DNA of 25,186 nucleotides. It comes from Chromera velia. Its lineage: Eukaryota > Sar > Chromeraceae. The translations under genes and the position numbers were made by a program. How positions within the stretch are numbered: the first letter of the stretch is position 1; every line of letters starts with the position of its first letter. Under the pieces are notes generated by a model. The model saw nothing but the letters and a program-made list of their open reading frames with translations, did not search any database and was not told the origin of the DNA. Below, in pieces: positions 1-8,431 of the stretch. The stretch lies in the NCBI GenBank assembly GCA_018398765.1, contig JAHBMJ010001875.1, positions 1-25,186 of the forward strand, in the 5' to 3' direction.

Positions 1-139
1 AGTCTAGACGATGAAAGTGGAAAGACTATCATGCAAACAGATAGAAAGATAGAAGTGGACAGTTTGTCATTCAAGTACGAAAGATGAAAGTGAAGAGAAG
101 TTCAATGTTTGCATGTTTATCTTCATATATAGGAGTTCT
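1..139. repeat. End of a 38-bp minisatellite array plus its 3' flank (first copy)
   Basis: Bases 1-65 carry degenerate units of the same CAAACAGAYAGAAAGAT-type minisatellite that fills 567-2,087. From 66 to 139 the sequence is a diverged copy of the flank found at 2,070-2,141, at an offset of 2,004 bases: both contain GTCATT(C/T)AAG, then GAAGTTCAA, then a TTTATCTT..ATATAGGA stretch. The array therefore continues left of the window, and array plus flank exist twice. It is non-coding as far as can be seen. Confidence 0.75.
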
Positions 140-566
140 AGTTTGTTCTTATACTATTCCACAACCATTCATAACTATTCAAACCATTTTAAGTTCTATC
201 ATTTTTTTTTTTTAAGTTCTTTATCTATCTTTGTCAAAAGTATTCAAAATTTGGTAAATTACCCACAGTGGTATATATATATGTTAAAAATTCTGCTAGA
301 AATTCCTTGAATCCTTGTGAGGAAGTCTTTGTTGTTTTTTGTTTAAATGTTGTAAACTCTATCCTCCATCCTCCTCCAAATGATTCTGCTTTAAATTTCA
401 TATTTTAGGAAGGCAAAAAGATTCTCTGTAGTCCAGGAAAAGCCAGTATCCAAAGATATGAAAACAGAAAAGAAAACCAAAGAAATGAAACTGGAACAGA
501 CCTCAGCTTTTGTATGGAATTATCAACCAGACGAGATTTAGAGCATATTGTTTGTTCCAATGAGGG
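140..566. other. Non-coding spacer between the two array copies
   Basis: This AT-rich stretch has only short open frames with no recognisable protein similarity, no splice-flanked coding exon and no internal repeat. Nothing can be annotated here with support. Confidence 0.5.
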
Positions 567-2087
567 GTCATACATGCAGACAGACAAGAAAGATGAAGAC
601 TGAAAGGTCGTTATGTGAGGAGATAACGAAGATGAAAGTGAAACGGACTTTCTGCAAGCAGATGGGCTAGCAGATAGGATGAAACTGGAGAGGCCCTTAA
701 CACATAGGCAGAAAAGATGGAAGCTAGCGGAAAGTAGTCATACAAGCCGGCAAGATAGACAAAAGTGGAGAGTCGTCATGTTCGACAGCGCACGACAGAA
801 GAAAGTAGAGACCCACCAAGCAAGCAAAAAAGAAAGATGGGAATATGAAAGTGGAGAGGCCGTCGTGCAAGAAGAAAGAAAGAAAGATAAAAGTGGAGAG
901 GCCGTCATATAAACAGACAGAGAGACAGAAGTGGAGAGGCCGTCATACAAACAGATAGAAAGATGAAAGTGGAGAGGCCGTCATGCAAACAAACAGAACG
1001 ATTAAAGTAGATAGGCCGTCATGTAAACAGACAGAAAGATGGAAGTGGAGAGGCCACCATGCAAACAGACAGAAAGATAGAAGTGGAGAGGCCGTCATAC
1101 AAACAAACAAAAAGATGAAAGTGGAGAGGCCGTCGTGCAAACAGACAGAATGATTAAAGTAGATAGGCCGTCATGGAAACAGACAGAAAGATGGAAGTGG
1201 AGAGGCCATCATGCAAACAGACAGAAAGATGGAAGTGGAGAGGCGTGATACAAACAGACAGAAAGATGGAAGTGGAGAGGCCGTCATGCAAACAGACAGA
1301 AAGATGGAAGTGGAGAGGCCGTCATGTAAACAGACAGAAAGATAGAGGTAGAGAAGCCGTCGTACAAACAGACAGAAAGACGAAAATGGAGAGGCCGTCA
1401 TGCAAACAGACAGAAAGATGGAGGTGGAGAGGCCGCCATGCAAACAGACAGAAAGACGAAAGTGGAGAGGCACCATCCAAACAGATAGGAAGATGGAAGT
1501 GGAGAGGCATGATGCAAACAGACAGAAAGATGGAAGTGGAGAGGCTGTCATGCAAACAGATAGAAAGATGGAGATAGAGAGGCCATTGTGCAAACAGACA
1601 GAAAGATGAAAGTGGAGAGGCGCCATGCAAACAGACAGAAAGATGAAAGTGGAGAGGCGCCATGCAAACAAACAGAAAGATAGAAATGGAGAAGCGCTAT
1701 ATAAACAGACAGAAAGATGAAAGTTGAGAGGCCGTCATACAAATAGACAGAAAGATGGAAGTGGAGAGGCCATCATACAAACAGATAGAAAGACGAAAGT
1801 GGAGAGGCCATCATGCAAACAGACAGAAAGATGGAAGTGGAGAGGCTGTCGTGCAAACAAACAGAAAGATGAAAGTGGAGAGGCTGTCATACAAACAGAT
1901 AGAAAGATGAATGTGGAGAGGCCGTTACGCAAACAGACACAAAGATGGAAGTGGAAAGGCCGCCATGCAAACAGACAGAAAGATGGACAGACAGAAAGAT
2001 GGACAGACAGAAAGATGGAAGTGGAGAGGCCATCATGCAAAAAGACAGAAAGATGAAAGTGGAGAGGCCGTCATTTAAGCAGGAAAG
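567..2087. repeat. 38-bp minisatellite array
   Basis: About forty tandem units follow the pattern GAGGCCGTCATGCAAACAGA followed by CAGAAAGATGGAAGTGGA, usually 38 bases with 35-37-base variants. Units at the left (567-900) are strongly diverged, the core (about 900-2,060) is homogeneous, and 1,980-2,020 carries short GGACAGACAGAAAGAT sub-duplications. The period is not a multiple of three and the units give chance open frames on both strands, so the long frames here are not genes. The unequal divergence fits unequal crossing-over or slippage, with decay at the edges. Confidence 0.95.
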
Positions 2088-2141
2088 GTGAAAGTAGAAA
2101 GAAGTTCAACGTCTGCGTATTTATCTTTATATAGGACTTCT
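2070..2141. repeat. 3' flank of the minisatellite (second copy)
   Basis: This segment matches 66-139 with scattered substitutions and a small gap near the ATATAGGA box. It includes the last array unit and the first unique sequence beyond it, which shows that array and flank were duplicated as a block. Confidence 0.7.
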
Positions 2142-2449
2142 GGTCTGAAGATTTGATTCTCTCACCACGTGTCCAGACAGAAGCTTGATTGAACTGTGCA
2201 TGCAGAGTTCACTAATTCTTGTAGTAGGGTCAGTCAAAAAGCTGCTGCTTAGCTGCATGCACAAACGCAGGATTGACTGCAAATTTGAACCTACTGGTAG
2301 GCCTGTTACCTCTATCCTCCAGATGTACAGGAGAATATGCAGCTACGTTTATCCCATACCAGTTCTTTTTTGTTATCGAAGATCCTATAGCTTAATTGAA
2401 TGTATTTGCATGGCTGAGATCGATCTTATGCCATGTATTGGCGTTCTGC
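2142..2449. other. Non-coding stretch after the minisatellite
   Basis: The stretch is rich in TGCATGCA-like words (for example around 2,199 and 2,253). One 118-codon frame spans 2,185-2,541 but lacks an ATG start, has no recognisable domain and runs into the duplicated block. I see no supported gene. Confidence 0.4.
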
Positions 2450-2990
2450 ACATATTGCTTGAGGGGCACGTTTCTCTCTACATGTTATGCATGGAGGGAT
2501 TGTTTTCTCACGACCGTTCGCACGGAGCCCGTCATGCATGACGGATAGGTATCGCGATCGGGGGATATACGCGTGCATTACCCGTTGACCCAGGTCGTAC
2601 AGATCTAGACAAGAACCGAGGCCCGGGCCCCGGCATCACCCAGTGTCATCGATATATATACATTTTACTATTATTTTACTTCTTCATACAGATGCATACC
2701 AATTAATTGAGTTGCATGCTTGCGTCAAAGAGTTAATCCCGCACAGGTTGCTTGAGGGGCATGTTTCTTGAAGTTTTCGCAGATACAGTTATGCGCATGG
2801 CTCAAACTTTCCACAACCGTTGGTACAAACTTTCTATGATCGTTCGCACGGAGCTGTTGTATTGCACGTTGCATGACGGATGGGTGTCACGATCAGGCTT
2901 TACTCGCGCGCATTACCCTTTGAGCCAGGTCGCGAGGGTGTATAAAGCTAGACAAGAACCGAGGCCCTGGGCCCCGGCACGCATGCATGT
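2450..2990. repeat. Diverged direct duplication of a ~300-bp segment
   Basis: Blocks recur in the same order. TTGCTTGAGGGGCA(C/T)GTTTC is at about 2,456 and 2,749. CGTTCGCACGGAG is at about 2,514 and 2,842. TGCATGACGGAT then GG(T)GT..CACGATC follows in both. GCGCATTACCC..TTGA then CAAGAACCGAGGCCC is at about 2,572-2,625 and 2,907-2,968. The spacing differs between copies (offset about 290-340), so indels accumulated after duplication. No conserved reading frame is visible. Confidence 0.7.
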
Positions 2991-3044
2991 ATGACATTTT
3001 CGTGTATGTGCACACAGTCCGGCAGTCAATCCATGGCCTCTGCA

Positions 3045-3190
3045 GCAGGGCGCCTTCGGTTTTTACGGGCCCATGCCTTCGGTGCAAGCCAACCTCTCCG
3101 GCAGGGCGCGCCTTCGGCGCCCATCGGCTTTTACGGGCCCGCGCCTTCGGCGCGGTCCGGCTTTGACGGCCTTCGGCCGTCAAAGTACCG
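3045..3190. repeat. Cluster of GC-rich hairpins with TTCG loops
   Basis: CCTTCGG occurs repeatedly inside short inverted repeats, for example GCGCCTTCGGCGC near 3,110 and 3,142. A perfect 10-bp-arm palindrome with arm TTTGACGGCC lies at about 3,161-3,183. The phrase GGCTTTTACGGGCC or a near copy recurs between hairpins. The pattern resembles short palindromic repeats that spread in some algal genomes; that comparison is an inference. Confidence 0.7.
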
Positions 3191-3235
3191 GCTTTTGCGG
3201 CCCCTGAGCATCAAAGCCTGACCATGTAGCTGCAT

Positions 3236-3275
3236 GGGGGTACCGGGGCTCGAACCGACGACCTCGACTATATAC
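3236..3275 (-). repeat. tRNA-like fragment (B-box), possible SINE remnant
   Basis: On the minus strand, 3,256-3,246 reads GGTTCGAGCCC, matching the polymerase III B-box consensus GGTTCGANNCC. It is preceded by AGGTCGTC and by a TATATAGTC stretch placed like an anticodon arm. The T-arm does not pair properly and no good acceptor stem or A box is visible, so this is not a functional tRNA. A tRNA-derived SINE piece or a chance match are the alternatives. Confidence 0.4.
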
Positions 3276-3674
3276 CCCAAAATTCGCTTTCCGGGCCACT
3301 CGCACGCTTCACGTGCGTCAGATGGCCTTTGATCATGCAGACATATGCAGACCACTGCGGGATCGATACACGCGATTCCATGCATGCATGATGTATACAC
3401 GTCTTTGCATCGATCATCCATGCAGACCATAAAATTATTATAGTGCTGATCTGTTGCGCATTTAAAGACTGTCTGTTTCTCTCTAAAACTGTCAATGGAT
3501 TTGCGTGTCACAAGCTGTCGTGAAACGTCAGCCAACTCACTGCAAATCTTATCTCCTTCGGCTGATCAAGCATGTTTGCATGCATGCAGGACTGTTCGCG
3601 ACATCGTGCCTTTCCTCTGTTGTCACGCAGAAAGTCCCTTTGATCAATTCCATTAACCGCTTTTGCACACGATC

Positions 3675-4689
3675 ATGTGGGGTCTCTTCGGTTACAGCAC
3701 CGATCAGGACGCTCAGAAGAAGAAAGAAACCGACGGCAAAAAGCAAAATGACAAAAGGGCAAATGATGACTACGATGAAAGCGATGCAGGTTTCACAGGC
3801 TCATCGGACTCTGCAGGTCCCCCCCCACCTCCACCGCCTGGCAATCCCCCCCCTTCCACCTATCGCACGCGGCAGACCGTGTCCAGTGGTACAAGTGACC
3901 CTCCTCGCATTCGACGGACAGAGCCGACACACACCTCTCCTGCTCCTGAAGGTGCCGATTATTCTGTCTTCAATATCCACGACGACGCACCAAGTGAAGA
4001 AGACTCTGATGAAGATGACGACGAACCTCCGCCCCCTCCCCCTCCTGCTGGTGCGCCTCCCCCTCCCCCTACACAAACAGGCAAATACAAAAGTGAACCA
4101 AAACCACCCCCCCGCTTGTGGAGGGAAAGTGACGCTGGATTGGAGCCAACGCGTGCTCCCAACCCAGACGAAGCGGGAAGGTATAAAAGCGTACCCAAAC
4201 CCCCTCCCCGTCTGTGGAAGGATGAAGAGGACACACGGGCCCTGAACCCCGACGAAGGAGCCCGTTTGAAGAGCACTCCAAAGCCCCCTCCCCGAATTTG
4301 GAGGGGTTCCCTCGAATCCGAGAAAATGCTGGAAAGGCCCCCCCCACCCCCACCAAAGAAGGCAGCACCGGTCACTTATGAAGACGAGGAGACTGTCCAA
4401 CGGGAGCTAGAGCGCCCCCCTCCCCCTCCCCACGTACAGGCTGTTCCGACCATGAAACCCCTCCGTAAACCCCCCACAAGAGAGCTCACACAGGTTCTGC
4501 AAGACCCCCAACCGTCGGAAGAATCAAAGACTCTCGGATCTCTTTTCGGGGCCGTCTTCGGAGCCATCAATAATTTCACTGAAGAGAAAAAGAGCCCTAC
4601 CGCAAAGGGCCCAGCAAACGTCCACGTCATCAAGGCCCTCCGGATAGGCAACGGCATCGGCAGACTCTTCAGGTCAATTCTCTTCGTGC
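3675..4689 (+). CDS. Exon 1: acidic, polyproline region with three KSxPKPPPR(L/I)W repeats
   Basis: This exon encodes about 338 residues. Polyproline runs lie at about residues 49-55, 118-124, 128-132, 222-227 and 248-252. An acidic patch (SEEDSDEDDDE) sits at 107-117. Three direct repeats, KSEPKPPPRLW, KSVPKPPPRLW and KSTPKPPPRIW, start at about 139, 171 and 199, each followed by charged sequence and APNPDE/ALNPDE linkers. The last part (about 284-338) is a glycine-rich hydrophobic/basic segment with FGAVFGAINNF and GNGIGRLFRS. The frame is open well upstream of the ATG only through non-ATG codons, so residue 1 at 3,675 is the natural start. The repeats look like short linear ligand motifs; their partner is unknown. 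Confidence 0.75.
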
Positions 4690-6380
4690 GTGTGGTCTGT
4701 TTGCAGTTGGTGTGTTTTCGGGGGGTGGCTAATTCATATTTACATATTCTCTAGTTTGACTTCCTTTCTTCAACCAAATTTACGCTCGCCGATTCTTCTC
4801 TGCAGAAGAAAAAAGAACGAAAGACAAAATGCTCTATAGAGCGTACAGTGAGCGTTCGTGTGGCAACATGCGTTGAGGTCTTTGATCCGCCTCGGGTTCT
4901 GGCACCGTTCAATCAATCAATCAATCAATTAATTTTGACCTCCCATCTTTTGAACTGCAATTAGTAACAGTCGCAGAGGCATAGCAGTGGCACAGCGTCC
5001 TCTCCTGCCGGTCGGATGCTTATCAATACCGCAACTCGGTTTCTCTTTTTTTTTCTCGTGATGTGCTTCTTCTTCTGCTAATTTTTCAACGTCGTTTCCT
5101 CCTTGGATGACCTTACCCCCCATTTCCTGTTGTGTGCAGGTGCCAACGTGTGCAAGCACGGCGAATGCAACGAGAATTTTTCATCCGAGTGAAGAAGCTG
5201 GTCGCAAATTGGCACTCCAGATTCGCAACACTCCGCAGAATCAATCAGGAGACTAAACTTGCGGCATCTGCAGCTTTGCTAATGGGGCACGCGCTCCGGT
5301 GAGTGGTGTCTCACACAGCTTCTCTCTCTGTCTGCAGTTCTCATCTGCCTTTTGCTCAATTTGCACCATTGCGTCGTTTCAAAGCTCCATATTCTGTGTA
5401 GTGCTTTCTTTTACACTCAGTCTTGTGAGGAAATTTGGAAAGGATGAGTGGTCCCTTCCTCGAGGGTCTTCCTTGAATTTTGTGTCTGTCTGTCCTCGCG
5501 ACTCTTGTCCCTTTTGTGTTCTTGTGTTGTTCCAAAGTTTTCTGCCTTTGTCTCTTGGTCTCATAGTGTCTGTCTACTCTTGCTTTGTCGTCTGTCTGCT
5601 GCGTCTCTCTTCATCCATGCGGCTTTAAGTCCTCACCTACTTCTTCAACAGGCTTCTCTTTTCTGAGAGCTTTCTTTCGTATTCTCCTTTCCCGTCTTCG
5701 CCGTTCTTGTTTGTTGTTTTGCAGGGGGATCATCCAAAGGTCCAAGGCCACGACCTTCAGAATCATTTCAATGCAAACCACTGCAGTCTCGGTGTACCCA
5801 AATTTCATGCAGGAGGACATGGGTGAGTGTATACAAGCGAAAAGATGTTCCAGTATGCACCCCTGGCATGCAACTTTCACAGTTCTGTTTGGTTGACATC
5901 CCCGCAATCTCTGACGCGATCTGCGTTCACTTCTCTCTGGTCACGTCTTAGGTGCTACCTGACACCGCCTCAGATCGCGTTCTGCTTGAATATCTTCTTT
6001 TCTAAACTAACGACGATGATGAAATTCGCTTTGACTGCTTTTTCAATCGGTCAGCTGAACAATCTTACCGGGTATGACGTGTCGCGTCTGCAGTTCTAAG
6101 GAGATACAAGCAAGCTGCTGCTGCCCTCCGGTGGGCTGACAGGACGACCCGACTTGCACGGCTCCTCCTGGCTCTTCGGACGAATCACACAAAGGCGAAG
6201 ATGGAGGCGGTGTTTCGGTGGAAGGAGACTCTCAATGTGCGTTGTTGTTGGTGACTTGGTTGTGGGGCCTTGGCGTGAAAGGGGCAGTGGCGTGATCTTG
6301 TCATTTTGCCAGTTGGAACCGATCAAAATGTTCCTGCGCAACCCTACGATTTTAGATTAAACAACGTTCGCGCACATACA

Positions 6381-6425
<45 letters not shown>

Positions 6426-6501
6426 ACAGACAGATTGACAGAGAGAGAGCGAGAGAGAGAGAGAGAAAGAAAGAATGAGAGAAAGAAAGAATGAAAGAAA
6501 G

Positions 6502-6538
<37 letters not shown>

Positions 6539-6564
6539 AAGAAAGGAAGAAAGACAGAAAGAAA

Positions 6565-6608
<44 letters not shown>

Positions 6609-8032
6609 AAGAAAGAAAGAAAGAAAGGGGGAGAGAGAACGACAAGCACACCGAACGCCAGGCACGGAGAGAAACAGAAAGACAGGCAGGCAGGCAGGCA
6701 GGGAGGTAGACTGGTGAAGAGAGAGACGGAGAGACAAACAGAAAAACTGACAAACAGACAATGAGACGCAGGCAGATTGAAAAACTTGTGTTTTTCTTTT
6801 TTTTCTGTTCTTTTCGCACACGGACAGGCAGAGACTTACAGTAGAGGAATGAATGACTGATGGCAAAAAGAAAAGACGTCAAGTTCACACTCCCTATACG
6901 AGAGGCATTGACGCAATCGCCTTCGTTTCATGCATACTCTCACCCACTGTCCTGTCTTGTGCTTTGCTTTCGCAGGGTCGTGACCCTTGCCATGAGTTGG
7001 TGAAACTCCCGCGAAGATCAAATACCCGGGAGAGATGGCGACAGGAGGAAGACGCAGAGGGGGAGCTTTACAGGTCTGTTCGTGCATGGTTGGTCCGACG
7101 TGGAAAGAGTCGCGCTGTACGAAAGTAAAAACAATGTGGAGTCAGATCATGGCGCCGCGTGGTTCAGCGGTGTTGGTCACGTCCATGTCTTTCAGTTATG
7201 GGGAAAATGTCACAGAGACCTGTCAAGACGGCCTGCTCATCATGAATTATGAAAGAGACTTCGAGAGAGTGACGCAATTAATCGTTGATTTCAGACAAAC
7301 GAAGTGCACATTCATCATGAAGGAGGGTGCCCCCACTGATCCTGAACTTGCAGGTTCACGATGAAGGACGGTATTCCCTCTGGCATTGAGTTTGCTGGAG
7401 ACGCAGACGTAGTCGAGGATGGGGGTGCAGAGCTGCGGTCTCAGCTGTGGCTGCAGGACAGGGCCCGTCAGGCTGAGGAGAGGAAGGAGAGAACCAGACA
7501 GAAGAACATGTATCACTTCAACGACATCAGACAGAGAGGACCGCAGCCACCGAAAGGTCAGCCGACCCCGGTGAGAAGAGAAGAGGAGAGGAGAACCGTG
7601 CGTGGGGGGAATTTCGGCCGGCGAGTTTTCGTTGGCTTCTCTCGATCGTTGACTCTTTGTACGTTGCTACCTGCGTCTGAATGAAAGTACACCGATATCG
7701 CATGGCATTTCAGTCTCCGAAATCCTCCTCCTTCAGATCCTTCTCAGCGTACTTGAAAGGCTCTGGTGCTCGATTGGTTTGCATACCGCTGAGCTCTCAC
7801 CTTCTTAAATTTGGGAACTTATAGTTGCTGAATGCATTTGAGAAGAGTGCAATCATCAAAAAAGAGATTTTCAAAAGGATTGGAATGAATGGATCGATAA
7901 ATGGTTTTCTTTGAATGTTGGTGCCTGCATTTTGCTGTGTGCATGTGAGTGCTTGTGACTGCAGGGCATCCTGACCAGGGAGACACAGCAGATTTTGTAG
8001 ACCTGGCGTTCTACTACCACCAGCGGTACTGA
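3675..8032 (+). CDS. Multi-exon gene: proline-rich, basic helical protein of unknown function
   Basis: My exon model is 3,675-4,689; 4,806-4,857; 5,140-5,298; 5,725-5,822; 6,094-6,236; 6,976-7,073; 7,354-7,556; 7,965-8,032 (TGA stop). It totals 1,836 nt, a multiple of three, encoding about 611 residues from the first ATG (MWGLFGYS). Acceptors are all polypyrimidine-(T/G)CAG. Donors GTGAGT at 5,299 and 5,823 and GTGCGT at 6,237 are strong. The weak points are the ends of exons 1 and 2 (GTGTGG donors, chosen because they keep phase; GTGCGT at 4,686 and GTGAGC at 4,848 are alternatives) and exon 7 (GTCAGC at 7,557, with GTGAGA at 7,571 as alternative). Residues 1-338 are acidic and proline-rich. 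Residues about 340-520 are Arg/Lys/Ala-rich and probably helical. The C-terminus is mixed and ends in FYYHQRY. I do not recognise the family. Polyproline suggests profilin, SH3 or WW-type partners, but that is inference. Confidence 0.72.
4909..4933. repeat. AATC tetranucleotide microsatellite
   Basis: Five or so AATC units run into AATTAATT. In the exon model used here they lie in the intron between exons 2 and 3. Confidence 0.8.
6380..6720. repeat. Long composite CA / GA / GATA / GAAA microsatellite inside an intron
   Basis: A (CA)n tract begins near 6,384 and is followed by CAGA, GAGA, GAAAGAAA, GATAGATA and again GAGA/GAAA tracts, then CAGG repeats near 6,690. On the plus strand it is an almost pure purine tract from about 6,437 to 6,640. 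It sits in the 739-bp intron 6,237-6,975 of the proline-rich gene. Long open frames across it, mainly on the minus strand, are artefacts of simple sequence. Confidence 0.95.
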
Positions 8033-8261
8033 CTCACTTTCCATAAGAAGTGGTGGGATCGTTTTCTTCTCATCTCATGTCAACGCATTGAGACTTCAAC
8101 GGAGCGCTGGCATAGTTGAATAAGGCATCTAGAGGTTAAGGTAAGAACAATGTCATGTTTAAGAAGCTTAAAAATTTCCAAACAACGAAGCTAAATCATC
8201 TCATTTTAGCTAAGAACGCAGTGAAGAATTCAGCTTTCAAGAACTTTCAAAAGAGGGTGTT
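8033..8261. other. 3' flank of the proline-rich gene
   Basis: This is presumed 3' untranslated and intergenic sequence after the TGA at 8,030-8,032. No canonical AATAAA is seen in the first hundred bases. An ATG-less frame from 8,155 continues into repeat copy A but has no support as a host gene. Confidence 0.4.
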
Positions 8262-8431
8262 CTATGATGATATCTTAAATATACGGGCTGCCGTGATGGC
8301 ACTGCTTTTACCTCCTGGACCAATCCCTATTCGAAGGGAGGCACACAGGGAGTCTGTCTTGTACTACATCGTGCCTAAGTCTGTCACTTCGGATCGTTAA
8401 TCAAAGCCAGCTCTTCAACTCAATCAGTTTT
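8262..8431 (+). repeat. Dispersed repeat copy A, left half
   Basis: This half is homologous to 12,330-12,741 without the MITE. It carries a frame reading ILNIRAAVMALLLPPGP and later KSVTSDR followed by TAA, where copy B has CAA (Gln). Several of the differences from copy B are conservative or silent (Arg/Lys, Met/Val), which hints at a former coding origin. It ends in AGTTTT (8,426-8,431), the target site of the inserted 1.87-kb element, and resumes at 10,301. Confidence 0.85.

Noticed and set aside
1171-2056. Long open frames on both strands (up to 166 codons) across the minisatellite
   Set aside because: They are produced by a stop-free 38-bp repeat, exist on both strands, and the period is not a multiple of three. 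They are not coding.
567-2087. Possible CRISPR-like array
   Set aside because: There are no unique spacers between repeats; units are directly contiguous, in a eukaryotic context.
3505-4245. A 246-codon frame overlapping exon 1 in another frame
   Set aside because: It lacks the organised KSxPKPPPR(L/I)W repeats and acidic patch, and does not continue across the downstream exons.
3801-4400. Minus-strand frame of 199 codons opposite exon 1
   Set aside because: It is a shadow of the proline-rich exon (CCC/CCT codons give Gly/Arg on the other strand). The plus-strand frame has ATG, repeats and splice continuation.
6344-6888. Minus-strand open frames rich in Leu/Ser over the GA/CA tract
   Set aside because: They are translations of simple sequence inside an intron of a well-supported plus-strand gene.
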